Origin: Paracoccus sanguinis
Lineage (GTDB): Bacteria > Pseudomonadota > Alphaproteobacteria > Rhodobacterales > Rhodobacteraceae
Direction of reading: 5' to 3'
NCBI RefSeq assembly: GCF_900106665.1
Contig: NZ_FNNA01000001.1
Location: 124,001 to 188,000, forward strand
DNA: 64,000 nt
Position numbers and translations under genes: made by a program
Part shown: one piece after another, positions 35,989-45,954 of the stretch
How the letters are laid out: each line of letters starts with the position of its first letter
Numbering within the stretch: the first letter of the stretch is position 1
The notes under the pieces: generated by a model
Told to the model about the DNA's origin: nothing
The model's input: the letters and a program-made list of their open reading frames with translations, nothing else
Databases searched by the model: none

Positions 35989-36978
35989 ATGGACCGGATG
36001 ATCCGAATCAACGCCACGGGCGAGGGCCCGACGCTGGTGACAGGGGCGGGCGCGGCGCGCCCCGTGCCGGGACCGGGCGAGGTCGCCGTGCGGCTGCATG
36101 CAGCGGCGCTGAACTTTGCCGACCTGCTGATGGCCGAGGGGCGCTATCAGGACACCCCGCCGGTGCCCTTCACCGCCGGGCTCGAGGGCGCGGGCGTGGT
36201 CGAGGCGGCGGGTCCGGGCGTCACCCTTGCCCCCGGCACGCGGGTGGCGGTCAGCGCGCACGGCACGCTCGCCGATCGGGGCCTGTTCGCGGCCGACCGC
36301 TGCACCCCCATCCCCGACGCCATGCCGATGGAGGACGCGGCCGGCTTTCAGGTCGCCTACGGCACCAGCCACCTCGCCCTGACCGGGCCGGGCCGGCTGG
36401 CGGCGGGCGAGACGGTCGCAGTGCTGGGCGCCGGCGGCGGGGTTGGATTGACGGCGGTCGAGATCGCCGCCGTCTCGGGCGCCCGCGTGATCGCCATCGC
36501 GCGCGGCGCCGACAAGCTGGAGGCCGCCGCACGCGCAGGGGCGACCGAGCTGATCGACAGCGCCGAGGTCGAGGACCTGACCGCGACGCTCAAGGCGCTC
36601 GGCGGGGTGGACATCGTCTATGACGCCGTGGGCGACGCGCCGGGGCTGGCGGCGTTCCGGGCGCTGCGTCCGGGCGGGCGGCACCTGCTGATCGGCTTTG
36701 CCGGCGGGCGACCGCCCGCGCTGCCGCTCAACCATGCGCTGGTCAAGAACATCTCGATCATCGGCTTCTACTGGGGCGGCTACCGCATCACCGATCCCGC
36801 CGCCCTGCGCGCCAGCCTCGACGCGGCCTTCGCGCTTTATGCCGCGGGTCGCCTGCGCCCGACCACCGGCACCGTCCTGCCGCTCGAGGAGGCCGCCGCC
36901 GGCTACGCGCTGCTGCGCGGCCGCGGCGCGGTGGGCAAGGTCGTGCTCTCCATCGCGCCCGAGCCGGGCCGGGCGTGA
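35989..36978 (+). CDS. NADPH:quinone oxidoreductase family protein (zinc-independent MDR)
   Basis: 329 residues of the medium-chain dehydrogenase/reductase fold. The N-terminal catalytic domain has AALNFADLLMAEGRYQ and GLEGAGVV; the Rossmann domain has VLGAGGGVGLTAVEIA (about 143-158). Zinc-ligand cysteines of alcohol dehydrogenases are absent, and the CFYWGGY-like segment GFYWGGYR and final LRGRGAVGKVVL are typical of the quinone oxidoreductase branch. It should reduce quinones or enones with NADPH. Divergent from the XRE regulator, which may control it. Confidence 0.85.
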   Translation: MDRMIRINATGEGPTLVTGAGAARPVPGPGEVAVRLHAAALNFADLLMAEGRYQDTPPVPFTAGLEGAGVVEAAGPGVTLAPGTRVAVSAHGTLADRGLFAADRCTPIPDAMPMEDAAGFQVAYGTSHLALTGPGRLAAGETVAVLGAGGGVGLTAVEIAAVSGARVIAIARGADKLEAAARAGATELIDSAEVEDLTATLKALGGVDIVYDAVGDAPGLAAFRALRPGGRHLLIGFAGGRPPALPLNHALVKNISIIGFYWGGYRITDPAALRASLDAAFALYAAGRLRPTTGTVLPLEEAAAGYALLRGRGAVGKVVLSIAPEPGRA

Positions 36979-36979
36979 C

Positions 36980-37014
36980 GCCCCCCCGCGGCACGCCGAA
37001 GGGGGCCGTTTTTC
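36980..37014 (+). terminator. Probable terminator after the quinone oxidoreductase
   Basis: GCCCCC (36980-36985) pairs with GGGGGC (37001-37006); inner CGGC/GCCG can extend the fold. CGTTTTTC follows. Confidence 0.5.
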
Positions 37015-37111
37015 GCCGCCCGGCGGTTGAAAACCCGCGGTGCGGCCACGATATTTCCGGGACAGTCCGCCTTGGCGCGGGCTGCAGAGCTTACTCGATC
37101 AAGGAACGACG

Positions 37112-37855
37112 ATGGCAGACTACAACACGATCCGCCGCCCGGCCACGACGGCCCCCCGTGCTGCGGTCTATGACGAAGGCCTGCGGGCCTACATGAACAA
37201 GGTCTACAGCCTGATGACGGCCGGCATGGCGGTCAGCGCGGCTGTCGCCTGGGGCTTCGCCGAAATGGCCGGCGGCCCGGGCGCCTGGACCGAGTTCGGG
37301 CGGGTGATCTACCAGTCGCCGGTGCGCTGGGTGATCATGTTCCTGCCCCTCCTGATGGTGTTCGCGTTCGGCGCGGCGCTGAACCGGCTGTCCACGCAGG
37401 GCGCCACGCTGATGTTCTATGCCTTCGCCGCGGCGATGGGCGCCTCGCTCAGCTCGATCTTCCTGCGCTACACCGATGCGTCGATCGTGACGACGTTCCT
37501 CGCCACCGCGGGCGGGTTCGCGGCGCTGTCGCTCTATGGCTACACGACCAAGCGCGACCTGACGGCGATGGGGCGGTTCCTGATCATCGGTCTCGTTGGC
37601 CTAATCATCGCGATGATCGTCAACATCTTCGTCGGCTCGGGCGCGGTCGCGTTCGCGATCTCGACCATCGGCGTGCTGATCTTCGCGGGCCTGACCGCCT
37701 ATGACACCCAGCGGATCAAGAACACCTACCTTGAGCTTGCCGCGTCCAACAGCGACTTCATCGGCAAGTCGGCGATCATGGGTGCGCTGACGCTGTACCT
37801 GGACTTCCTGAACCTCTTCACCTTCCTGCTGAGCTTCATGGGCCAGCAGGAGTGA
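37112..37855 (+). CDS. Bax inhibitor-1/YccA family membrane protein
   Basis: 247 residues from MADYNTIRRPATT; the cytosolic N-terminus ends in YDEGLRAYMNKVYSLM, the family's entry into the first of seven membrane helices. GLTAYDTQRIK near residue 200 and the acidic C-terminal pair environment are as in the calcium-leak channel YetJ/BsYetJ. Probable pH-dependent Ca2+ leak protein. Spaced from the upstream gene by a terminator, so it has its own promoter, and it ends in a textbook terminator. Confidence 0.92.
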   Translation: MADYNTIRRPATTAPRAAVYDEGLRAYMNKVYSLMTAGMAVSAAVAWGFAEMAGGPGAWTEFGRVIYQSPVRWVIMFLPLLMVFAFGAALNRLSTQGATLMFYAFAAAMGASLSSIFLRYTDASIVTTFLATAGGFAALSLYGYTTKRDLTAMGRFLIIGLVGLIIAMIVNIFVGSGAVAFAISTIGVLIFAGLTAYDTQRIKNTYLELAASNSDFIGKSAIMGALTLYLDFLNLFTFLLSFMGQQE

Positions 37856-37877
37856 TCCTCAGGCACTGAGTTGACGG

Positions 37878-37908
37878 GGGCCGGCGGAAACGCCGGCCCT
37901 TTTCGTTT
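37878..37908 (+). terminator. Intrinsic terminator after the BI-1 gene
   Basis: A perfect 9-bp stem, GGGCCGGCG (37878-37886) with CGCCGGCCC (37891-37899), a GAAA tetraloop, then TTTTCGTTT. One of the clearest terminators of the window. Confidence 0.88.
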
Positions 37909-37958
37909 GGGCCTTGGAGAGGCCTGAGGAGCCAGCGGCGGGAGCCAGCGGTCACTGG

Positions 37959-38443
37959 TCAGGCTGGCTCACCCTGCTGGGCCCTGAGAGGGCCGATCCA
38001 GTCCCGGAGCGCGAAAGCGGTCACCAGCATCGCCTCGATTTCCTCGATGGCCGCCTCGATCTGCTCGTGATCGGCATCGGCGCAGGATGCAGGTGACCCG
38101 CCTCGTCCTTGACGAAATGAAGGTTCATCATCTCCGACCGACCCTCGACTTTGAACCACGCCCCGTGGACCGCCCGGTTCCGGTAATCGACCCGCTCTTC
38201 CACGCGGTGGCAGAAGATGGACACGTCAGCAGCCAAGTCAGCGGGCAGGTCTTTGGTCATCGCCCTTACAGCGCGAAGCAAGGTCTTCCTGCTCTTTCGC
38301 GCCTTGATCTCCTCTTGGATGAAGAGACGCGATTGGAAGCCGGGCAGCATTTCGTGAAGCGTATGCTCGATATGGCCGGCCACGACGACGTAGTACCCAA
38401 GCCGGGCAAAGAACTCGGGCGGAAGTCCGAAAGGCTCAGTCAT
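37959..38443 (-). pseudogene. Frameshifted small protein with HEPN-like RNxxxH motif
   Basis: From ATG 38441-38443 the frame reads MTEPFGLPPEFFARLGYYVV and continues helical to about residue 120. The following frame carries on with DHEQIEAAIEEIEAMLVTA up to a stop at 37959. The crossover lies near 38075-38095, beside a duplicated GCCGAT. Together they would encode about 160 residues. R88-N89-R90-A91-V92-H93 fits the R[N]x3-4H signature of HEPN ribonuclease-like domains, followed by GAW. Similarity beyond this motif was not recognised. It sits 47 bases downstream of tRNA-Glu on the same strand, with composition less GC-rich than neighbours. A sequencing indel is the alternative to true inactivation. 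Confidence 0.55.
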
Positions 38444-38490
38444 CGCCGCTCCAGCAACGTCAGCCGTGTGTCTGAAATCTTTGGGAAAAG

Positions 38491-38565
38491 TGGCAGCCCG
38501 TAGGGGAGTCGAACCCCTCTTTTCAGGTTGAAAACCTGACGTCCTAACCGATAGACGAACGGGCC
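38491..38565 (-). tRNA. tRNA-Glu (anticodon UUC)
   Basis: The minus strand folds as a full cloverleaf: acceptor GGCCCGT/ACGGGCT, anticodon stem TCAGG/CCTGA with loop TTTTCAA (anticodon TTC), T-arm GGGG TTCGACT CCCC, and genomically encoded CCA. Length 75 bases. Identity by anticodon and by similarity to known tRNA-Glu. Confidence 0.95.
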
Positions 38566-38711
38566 ACCGTGGCGCCTCTCAGCGTCTGCTGCGCGGCGTG
38601 GAGCGGTGTTTAGGCGACCCTGCCGGGGGCCGCAAGCAGAAAATGATCCCCTCGGCGATCTTTCCTCTCGGCCCCGCCCCGCCCGGGGGGCGGGCCGCCC
38701 TGCCCCGCGCC

Positions 38712-40454
38712 TCAGGCCGCCGGCGCGGCGTCGTCCAGACGCAGCCGCACCCGCCGCCGCCCGCCCCAGACCGACAGGTCGAGCCGCCCGGCCAGGTGAA
38801 ACCGCCGCCCGTGCGCGCCGAGCAGCGCGGGGCCCAGCGGGCCCTGCATCGCCCCCCAGCCAACCGCGTCGAGCGCCGGCGCGCCGGGGCTGCGGGCGCG
38901 CAGGCGCAGGTGGCCGTCGCCCATCGTCTCGACCCGCTCGAGGATCACGTCGGCCAGCGCAAACCGCGGCGCCGGCGCCGCCGCCCCGAACGGCCCGGCG
39001 CGGTCCAGCGCTTCGAGCAGATCGACGGTGGCGAAGGCCGGGTCGAGCAGCCCCGAGATCCGCAGCCGCCCGGCCTCGGCCCGCCCCGCGAGCGCCGGGG
39101 CCAGCAGCTCGGACAGCCGCGCCATCGCTGCGGGAATCGCCGCCTCGGCCACCGTCAGTCCGGCGGCCATCGCGTGCCCGCCGCCCTTCTCGATCAGCCC
39201 TTCCGCGGCCAGCCGCTGCACCGCGCGGCCGATGTCGACGCCGGGGACCGAGCGGGCCGAGCCCTTCCCCACCCCGCCCGCCACGCCGATCACAACCGAG
39301 GGCAGGCCGCTCGCCTCTTTCAGCCGGGCGGCGACGATGCCGACGACGCCCGGATGCCAGCCCGCGCCGGCCGCCCAGGCGAGGCTCGCGTCGCCGCGCG
39401 CCTCGGCCTGCGCCACGGCCTCGGCCCGCACCCCGGCCTCGATCGCGCGGCGGTCCTGGTTCAGCGCGTCGAGCTCGGCGGCGAGCCGCGCGGCCTCAGA
39501 CGGGTCGCCGCAGCTCAGGCACAGCGCGCCGAGGTCGGCGCGACCGACCCGGCCGCCCGCGTTGATCCGCGGCCCGAGCAGGAAGCCGAGGTGGAAGGCC
39601 GAGGGCGGCCCGTCGAGCCGCGCGGCATCGGCCAGCGCCACCAGCCCGGGCCGCTCGCGCCGGGCCATGATGGCGAGGCCCTGCCGCACGAAGGCGCGGT
39701 TCACCCCGATGAGCGGCGCCACGTCGGCCACCGTCGCCAGCGCCACCAGATCGAGCAGCGGGATCAGCGCGGGCTCGGCCAGCCCCCGCGCCCGCAGGCC
39801 GCGGTTCGCCTGCACCAGCGTCAGGAACACCACCCCCGCGGCGCAGAGATGGCCGAGGCTGCCGTCCTCGTCGGCCCGGTTGGGGTTCACGACGGCCAGC
39901 GCCGGGGGCAGCGTCTCGCCGCCCTGGTGGTGGTCGAGGACGATGACCTCGGCCCGCCCTGCGGCGGCGAGCGCCTCGTGGCTCAGCGTCCCGCAGTCGA
40001 CGCAGACGATCAGGTCATGGGCCGCCCCCAGCGCCGCGATGGCGGGGGCGTTCGGGCCGTAGCCCTCGTCGATCCGGTCGGGGATGTAGAGCGTCGCGTC
40101 CCGCCCCTGGGCGCGCAGCCAGGCGAGAATCAGCGCCGCCGAGGCGCCGCCGTCGACGTCGTAATCGGCAAAGACCGCGATCCGCTCGCCGCCCACCGCC
40201 GCCGCCACCAGGCGCTCGGCCGCCACGCCCATGTCGCGCAAGGACAGCGGGTCGGGCAGCAGGTCGCGCAGCTTGGGTTCGAGATAGCCGCCCGCCGCCT
40301 CGGGCGCGACACCGCGCGCGGCGAGGATGCGGGCCACCGGCAGCGGCAGGGCGGCGGCTTGCGCCAGCCCCTCGGCCAGACGCTCTTCGGCGGGATCGGG
40401 GCCGGCCCAGCGGCGGCCGGTCAGCGACGCCTCGACGTTCAGGAATGCGGTCAT
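38712..40454 (-). CDS. recJ: Single-stranded-DNA-specific exonuclease RecJ
   Basis: 580 residues. DHH-phosphoesterase motifs are FADYDVDGG, VDCGT and VLDHHQ; DHHA1 motifs follow as WHPGVVGIVAARL, GKGSARS and KGGGHAMAAGL, and the C-terminal OB-like domain closes the chain. RecJ degrades 5' single strands in RecFOR recombination and mismatch repair. It lies downstream of glpX on the same strand with a 122-base gap, and upstream of tRNA-Glu. Confidence 0.94.
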   Translation of the reverse strand: MTAFLNVEASLTGRRWAGPDPAEERLAEGLAQAAALPLPVARILAARGVAPEAAGGYLEPKLRDLLPDPLSLRDMGVAAERLVAAAVGGERIAVFADYDVDGGASAALILAWLRAQGRDATLYIPDRIDEGYGPNAPAIAALGAAHDLIVCVDCGTLSHEALAAAGRAEVIVLDHHQGGETLPPALAVVNPNRADEDGSLGHLCAAGVVFLTLVQANRGLRARGLAEPALIPLLDLVALATVADVAPLIGVNRAFVRQGLAIMARRERPGLVALADAARLDGPPSAFHLGFLLGPRINAGGRVGRADLGALCLSCGDPSEAARLAAELDALNQDRRAIEAGVRAEAVAQAEARGDASLAWAAGAGWHPGVVGIVAARLKEASGLPSVVIGVAGGVGKGSARSVPGVDIGRAVQRLAAEGLIEKGGGHAMAAGLTVAEAAIPAAMARLSELLAPALAGRAEAGRLRISGLLDPAFATVDLLEALDRAGPFGAAAPAPRFALADVILERVETMGDGHLRLRARSPGAPALDAVGWGAMQGPLGPALLGAHGRRFHLAGRLDLSVWGGRRRVRLRLDDAAPAA

Positions 40455-40576
40455 GGCGCGCTTGTCGCCAAGGCGGCCGCCTTAGGCAACCCCCTCGGGC
40501 AACGCGCCACGGGCCGGCGTCTTTCCGGCCCGAACACCCATCGGCGGCGCAGCCGGGGCCGCGCCGCCGGGTCAGG

Positions 40577-41545
40577 TCAGCGGATCGGGTTGCGGTAGAA
40601 CACCCGCCGCACCGACCCGGTCTTCGAGCGCATGAGAATCGTCTCGGTCTCGATGAACTGCGGCTCGCGCCGCAGCCCCTGCACGATCGAGCCGTTGGTG
40701 ACGCCGGTGGCCGAGAAGATCACGTCCGCCGTCACCATCTCGTCGCGCGAATAGATCCGGTTCAGGTCGGTGATCCCGGCCTTGGCGGCGCGGCCCCGCT
40801 CGTCGTCGTTGCGAAACAAGAGCCGGCCCCACATCTGCCCGCCCATGCACTTGAGCGCCGAGGCCGCGAGCACCCCCTCGGGTGCCCCGCCCGAGCCCAT
40901 GTACATGTCGATGCCGGTCTTCTCGGGCTCGGCCACGTGCATGACGCCGGCCACATCGCCGTCGGTGATCAGCCGGATCGCGGCGCCGGTGGCGCGGACC
41001 TCGGCGATCATCTCTTCATGGCGCGGACGCTCGAGGATGCAGACGGTGATGTCCTCGGGCTTGACCCCGCCGGCCTTGGCCAGCGCGTGCACCCGCTCGG
41101 TCGGCGTCATGTCGAGGCTGACGACGTCCTGCGCGTAGCCCGGCCCCACCGCCAGCTTGTCCATGTAGACGTCGGGCGCGTGCAGCAGCGTGCCGCGCGG
41201 CGCCATGGCGATCACGGTCAGCGCGTTCGGCATGTCCTTGGCGGTCAGCGTCGTCCCCTCGAGCGGGTCGAGCGCGATGTCCACCTCGGGGCCGGTGCCG
41301 GTCCCGACCTCCTCGCCGATATAGAGCATCGGCGCCTCGTCGCGCTCGCCCTCGCCGATCACCACGACGCCCTTGATGTCGAGCATGTTGAGCTGCTCGC
41401 GCATGGCGTTGACCGCGGCCTGGTCGGCAGCCTTTTCATCGCCGCGGCCGATGAGGCGCGCCGAGGCATGGGCTGCCGCCTCGCTCACCCGGGCGAGGCC
41501 CAGCGAGAGCATCCGGTCGTTGAAATCCTTGGGCGCGGTCATCAT
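40577..41545 (-). CDS. glpX: Class II fructose-1,6-bisphosphatase
   Basis: 322 residues. Motifs of the Li+-sensitive GlpX fold: VVIGEGERDEAPMLYIGE, ALDPLEGTT, ITDGDVAG, MGSGGAPEGVLAASALKCMGGQMWGRL. It converts fructose 1,6-bisphosphate to fructose 6-phosphate in gluconeogenesis and, in phototrophs, the Calvin cycle. Two Met codons start the frame (41545 and 41542); either could be used. Probable first gene of a glpX-recJ unit. Confidence 0.94.
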   Translation of the reverse strand: MMTAPKDFNDRMLSLGLARVSEAAAHASARLIGRGDEKAADQAAVNAMREQLNMLDIKGVVVIGEGERDEAPMLYIGEEVGTGTGPEVDIALDPLEGTTLTAKDMPNALTVIAMAPRGTLLHAPDVYMDKLAVGPGYAQDVVSLDMTPTERVHALAKAGGVKPEDITVCILERPRHEEMIAEVRATGAAIRLITDGDVAGVMHVAEPEKTGIDMYMGSGGAPEGVLAASALKCMGGQMWGRLLFRNDDERGRAAKAGITDLNRIYSRDEMVTADVIFSATGVTNGSIVQGLRREPQFIETETILMRSKTGSVRRVFYRNPIR

Positions 41546-41638
41546 CAGGTCTCCTGCGGGTTTGGCCGCTGTTACGCCCGCCCCCCCGCGGCGGCAAGAC
41601 TGGGGGCGCTAACACGGGGCGTGCGGGGGTGGCGCCGC

Positions 41639-41899
41639 TCAGTCGGCCGACAGCTCGAGCGCCAGCGCGTGGATCCGCGGGACGATGTCGCCCAGCGTGC
41701 GGTTCACCAGCCGGTGCTGCTCGACGCGGCTCAGCCCGGCCAGCGCCGGGGCGCTCATGCGGATGCGCCAGTGGGTCTGGCCGCCCTCGCGCCAGCCGGC
41801 GTGGCCGTGGTGCTGGTGGCTCTCGTCGATGACCTCGAGCCGGGTGGGCGCCAGCGTGGCCAGCCTTTCGCGCATCTCGTCGGCAATCTCTCGCGTCAT
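41639..41899 (-). CDS. BolA family protein
   Basis: 86 residues from MTREIADEMRERL. The BolA fold shows LEVIDESHQHHGHAGWREGG and the helix-turn LSRVEQHRLVNRTLGDIV; the conserved His in HxHHGH would bind a [2Fe-2S] cluster with a monothiol glutaredoxin. It is divergent from the J-domain gene with 71 bases between; the same pair is common in alphaproteobacteria. Confidence 0.92.
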   Translation of the reverse strand: MTREIADEMRERLATLAPTRLEVIDESHQHHGHAGWREGGQTHWRIRMSAPALAGLSRVEQHRLVNRTLGDIVPRIHALALELSAD

Positions 41900-41970
41900 G
41901 GGGCCGGTTCCTCTTTCCCTCGGGTTCAAATGCCCTACACTCCCGGTCCCGAGTCGAAAAGCAGGGCCCC

Positions 41971-42597
41971 ATGACCAACAGCGACCCGTTCGGTTTCGAT
42001 ATGTCCGCCGCGTCGGACAAGAAGCGCCGCGCCAAGGGCCGGCGCGGGATGTCCGGTGCGTTCGAGACGTCGACCCGGCGCTGCGACAAGGTCGGCTGTT
42101 CCGAACCGGGGCAGTACCGGGCGCCCAAGTCGCCCAAGCAGCTCGACGACTACTTCTGGTTCTGCAAGGACCACGTGCGCGAGTACAACGCCAACTGGAA
42201 CTATTTCCAGGGCCAGTCCGAGGCCGAGTTCCAGGAGTTTCTGGACAACGCCACGGTGTGGGAGCGTCCGACCCGCCCCTTCGGCCGCGCGACGCAGGAA
42301 CAGGCGTGGGCGCGGCACGGCGTCAACGACCCGCTCGAAATCCTCGGCGCCAACGGCACCAACCCCGAGGCGCGCAGCCGCGCCACCCGCAAGCTGCCCC
42401 CGACCGAGCGCCGCGCGCTCGAGATCCTCGACGCCCGCGACAGCTGGACCCGCGCGGAAATCCGCAAGCAATACAAATCGCTGGTGAAGGATCTTCACCC
42501 CGACATGAACGGTGGCGACCGCTCGGACGAGGACCGTCTGCAAGAGGTCGTCTGGGCCTGGGACCAGCTCAAGGACAGCCGCAGCTTCAAGGAGTGA
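41971..42597 (+). CDS. J-domain (DnaJ-like) co-chaperone
   Basis: 208 residues. The N-terminal half is a family-specific region with CDKVGCSEPGQYRAP and FWFCKDHVREYNANWNYF, containing three Cys and His that could bind a metal. A C-terminal J domain has the HPD motif in VKDLHPDMN (about 172-180) and the final helix RLQEVVWAWDQLK. It should stimulate a DnaK-type ATPase. In many relatives this gene sits directly before cobS; here cobS is 14 kb away. Confidence 0.9.
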   Translation: MTNSDPFGFDMSAASDKKRRAKGRRGMSGAFETSTRRCDKVGCSEPGQYRAPKSPKQLDDYFWFCKDHVREYNANWNYFQGQSEAEFQEFLDNATVWERPTRPFGRATQEQAWARHGVNDPLEILGANGTNPEARSRATRKLPPTERRALEILDARDSWTRAEIRKQYKSLVKDLHPDMNGGDRSDEDRLQEVVWAWDQLKDSRSFKE

Positions 42598-42798
42598 AGC
42601 GGGCGGGGGCGTGATTTGCCGATGCCGTAACGGGGTTGTCGCTGAGCCGCGCGACGCTCGAGCTGTGGAGCGCCCTCATGGGAAAAGCCACGCGCTAGGT
42701 GTGCGTGCTATTCGTCCGCGGTCCAAATCCTCACTGACCGAGCAAGGACCGAGCGACCGAGTAACAAAAGAGTGCGCAACGACACGCCCCCAAAAGTC
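42598..42798. other. Intergenic stretch, no gene recognised
   Basis: About 200 bases before the terminator hairpin, less GC-rich than the genes in its second half (42700-42790), with three nearby copies of GACCGAG. No coding potential was seen. Confidence 0.4.
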
Positions 42799-42825
42799 GA
42801 TGGCCCGCCGATCCGGCGGGCCATC
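42799..42825 (-). terminator. Terminator of the cyclophilin pair
   Basis: A perfect 12-bp stem, GATGGCCCGCCG (42799-42810) with CGGCGGGCCATC (42814-42825), 3-base loop. On the minus strand it is followed by GACTTTTGGGG. It stops transcription from the two cyclophilin genes and may also block the J-domain transcript. Confidence 0.75.
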
Positions 42826-42844
42826 AGCATTTAACGCACCCGCC

Positions 42845-43433
42845 TTACGGCGCGATGGTCACCTTGCTCATGTAGTCGGGCTTCTCGACCGCGCCGTTCG
42901 CCGCCTGATCGCCCTTCTTGATCGCGTTGAGCACGTCCCAGCCCTCGATCAGCTGCCCCACAACGGTGTACTGCCCGTCGAGGAAGTTGGCCGGCGCGAG
43001 GTCGATGAAGAACTGGCTGTTGGCGCTGTCCGGGTCGGCCGAGCGGGCCATCCCGACGGTGCCCGCGCCGAACGTCACGTCACTGAACTCGGCCTTGAGG
43101 TCGGGCAGGTCGGACCCGCCCATGCCGGCCTGGCTCGTGTCGCCGTCGTGGCGGCCGTGCTGGACGTCGCCGGTCTGGGCCATGAAGCCGTCGATGACGC
43201 GGTGGAACACCACCCCGTCATACTTGCCCTGCTGGGCGAGCGTGGTCAGCCGCTCGACATGGTTGGGCGCCTTGTCGGCATAGAGGTCGAGCACGATCTT
43301 GCCCTTGGGCTGGCCGGCCGCGTCGGCGACCTCGATCACCATGTTCGGGCCGGGGCCGTCGGTGGCCTTGGGGGCCGCGACCTGGGCCTGGGCCACGCCG
43401 GCGGCGAGGATCAGGGCGGAGGACAGGAACAGC

Positions 43434-43441
<8 letters not shown>
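42845..43441 (-). CDS. Periplasmic cyclophilin-type peptidyl-prolyl isomerase
   Basis: 198 residues. Sec signal peptide MRKLFLSSALILAAGVAQA, then a cyclophilin barrel with VVFHRVIDGFMAQTGD, MARSADPDSANSQFFID and VVGQLIEGWDVL. It should catalyse proline isomerisation of exported proteins. Overlaps the upstream cytoplasmic paralogue by 8 bases, so both come from one transcript. Confidence 0.93.
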
Positions 43442-43934
<493 letters not shown>

Positions 43935-44126
43935 CGGGGTCTCCTCGTCGTTGGTCCGGGATCGGTGTCCGGCGGCCGGTCTAGGCCGCGAACCGTGCCC
44001 CCGCAACGCCCGACGGACGGCTGCGGGTCCATGCCGCCCGGCCGCCGCGGGGTTGACGATGAGTTGACGCGACCGTGAAGCTGTCGGACAAGGCGCCAGC
44101 ACCGCGCCCGCGAGGAGTAAGAGACC

Positions 44127-45329
44127 ATGCCCCGTTTCCACACCATCGACGACCTGGACCTCGACGGCAAGGTGGTCCTGACCCGCGTGGACGTGAACGT
44201 CCCGGTCGAGGACGGGCGCGTGACCGACGCCACCCGCATCGAGAAGATCGTGCCGACCATCAAGGCCATCCAGGCCAAGGGCGGCATTCCGGTGCTGATG
44301 GCCCATTTCGGCCGTCCCAAGGGCCAGCCGGTCGAGGCGATGAGCCTGCGCCAGGTCCTGCCGGCGCTCGAGGCGGCGTTGGGCCAGCCGGTGGCCTTCG
44401 CCGAGCACGCCATCGGCGGCGACGCCAAGCGCGCGGTCGCCGCACTGCAGCCGGGCAACGTCCTGCTGCTCGAGAACACCCGCTTCTATCCGGGGGAAGA
44501 GGCGAACGACCCGACCTTCAGCGCCTCGCTCGCCGCGCTGGGGCAGGTCTATGTGAACGACGCCTTCTCGGCCGCCCACCGCGCCCACAGCTCGACCGAG
44601 GGCGTGGCGCGGCTGCTGCCCGCCGGCGCGGGCCTGCTGATGGAGGCCGAGCTGAATGCCCTCAACGCAGCACTGGGTGAGCCCGAGCGGCCGGTGGCGG
44701 CGGTGGTCGGCGGGGCCAAGGTCTCGACCAAGCTCGAGCTGCTCGGCAATCTCGTCGAGAAGGTCGATCACCTGATCATCGGCGGCGGCATGGCCAACAC
44801 CTTCCTGCTGGCCAAGGGGGTCGAGATCGGCAAGTCGCTGGCCGAGCCGGACATGGCCGACACCGCCCGCGACATCCTGACCAAGGCCGCCGAGACCGGC
44901 TGCCAGATCCACCTGCCCGTCGACGTGGTGGTGGCGCGTGAGTTCCGCGAGGATGCGCCGCACGAGCTGGTCCCGGCCGAGGCCTGCCCGCCCGACGCGA
45001 TGATCGTCGACGCCGGCCCGCAGACGGTCGAGGCGATCCGCGGCGTCTTTGCCGCCGCGCGCACGCTGATCTGGAACGGCCCGCTCGGCGCCTTCGAGAT
45101 CCGGCCGTTCGACGCGGCCACCAACGCCGCAGCCCAGGCCGCGGCAGAGCTGACGCGCGAGGGCAAGCTCGTCTCGGTCGCCGGCGGAGGCGACACGGTG
45201 GCGGCGCTGAACAAGGCGGGCGTGGCGCAGGACTTCACCTTCATCTCGACGGCGGGCGGCGCCTTCCTCGAATGGATGGAGGGCAAGGACCTGCCCGGCG
45301 TCGCGGCGCTGATCGATTCCAAGCGCTGA
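44127..45329 (+). CDS. pgk: Phosphoglycerate kinase
   Basis: 400 residues. Substrate-binding [51 protein letters not shown]-binding [12 protein letters not shown], and the C-terminal [13 protein letters not shown]. Interconverts 3-phosphoglycerate and 1,3-bisphosphoglycerate. A GAGGAGTAAGAG ribosome-binding stretch precedes the ATG. A strong terminator follows. Confidence 0.96.
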   Translation: MPRFHTIDDLDLDGKVVLTRVDVNVPVEDGRVTDATRIEKIVPTIKAIQAKGGIPVLMAHFGRPKGQPVEAMSLRQVLPALEAALGQPVAFAEHAIGGDAKRAVAALQPGNVLLLENTRFYPGEEANDPTFSASLAALGQVYVNDAFSAAHRAHSSTEGVARLLPAGAGLLMEAELNALNAALGEPERPVAAVVGGAKVSTKLELLGNLVEKVDHLIIGGGMANTFLLAKGVEIGKSLAEPDMADTARDILTKAAETGCQIHLPVDVVVAREFREDAPHELVPAEACPPDAMIVDAGPQTVEAIRGVFAAARTLIWNGPLGAFEIRPFDAATNAAAQAAAELTREGKLVSVAGGGDTVAALNKAGVAQDFTFISTAGGAFLEWMEGKDLPGVAALIDSKR

Positions 45330-45355
45330 CGCACGGCGTCGCATAGACATGACGA

Positions 45356-45383
45356 AGGGGCGGCCCGCCGGGCCGCCCCTTTC
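45356..45383 (+). terminator. Bidirectional terminator after pgk
   Basis: A perfect 11-bp stem, AGGGGCGGCCC (45356-45366) with GGGCCGCCCCT (45370-45380), 3-base loop, then TTCC; on the minus strand CTTCGTC follows. It serves pgk and the convergent Thr/Pro-rich gene. Confidence 0.75.
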
Positions 45384-45401
45384 CACATCGCGGGGTGTAG
45401 G

Positions 45402-45713
45402 TCAGTTGCTCGCGGCCGGGGTGGTCGCCGCCGGTCCGGTGGTCGTCGCGGGCGGCGTCGTGGTGGCGGGCGGCGTGGTGGTCGCCGGGGCCGCCGGCAC
45501 CGCCGCGTCGGTCGCCGCGGGGGTCGCGCCCTGCGTCGTGGTGCTGACCGCATCCGAGGCCGGGGCGTGCTCGCCCACCGGCTCGGGACGGCCGTTCATC
45601 CAGCCGAACACCAGCGCCGCGATGCCGGCCAGCAGCAGCGCCGCGACGATGGCGATCAGCGCCGGGCTGTGGCGGCGAGCGCTGCGCTCAGGCGTGTTTT
45701 CGTTGTGGGACAT
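45402..45713 (-). CDS. Small single-pass membrane protein with Thr/Pro/Ala repeat tail
   Basis: 103 residues. A charged N-terminus (MSHNENTPERSARRH) precedes one membrane helix (about 17-38, ALIAIVAALLLAGIAALVFGW). The outer part is low-complexity: repeats of TTTPPA (TTTPPATTTPPATTTGPAATT). No domain known; such tails often act as a spacer through the cell wall. It is convergent with pgk and divergent from the aldolase gene. Confidence 0.65.
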   Translation of the reverse strand: MSHNENTPERSARRHSPALIAIVAALLLAGIAALVFGWMNGRPEPVGEHAPASDAVSTTTQGATPAATDAAVPAAPATTTPPATTTPPATTTGPAATTPAASN

Positions 45714-45954
45714 GGGGCTACCTCGCTGCGGAAGGGCGGTGGGGTGTCGGGCGGTGCGGGTGGCGGTGCGCACCCGGTGTGGAACCAGAACCCCCGCGGG
45801 CGCGGCAGGGTTCCGGCAGGGGGGGCCGCCGCGCCGCCCCCTCTCCCCGCGCGGCTGACGCCCCACCGTAGCCGTTAGCGCAACCGGCCTTTCCCTCGCC
45901 CGGCGGTCTGCTAAGGGGTCGCCAACCTGATCCGTGAACCGTGGAGCGCCTCCG

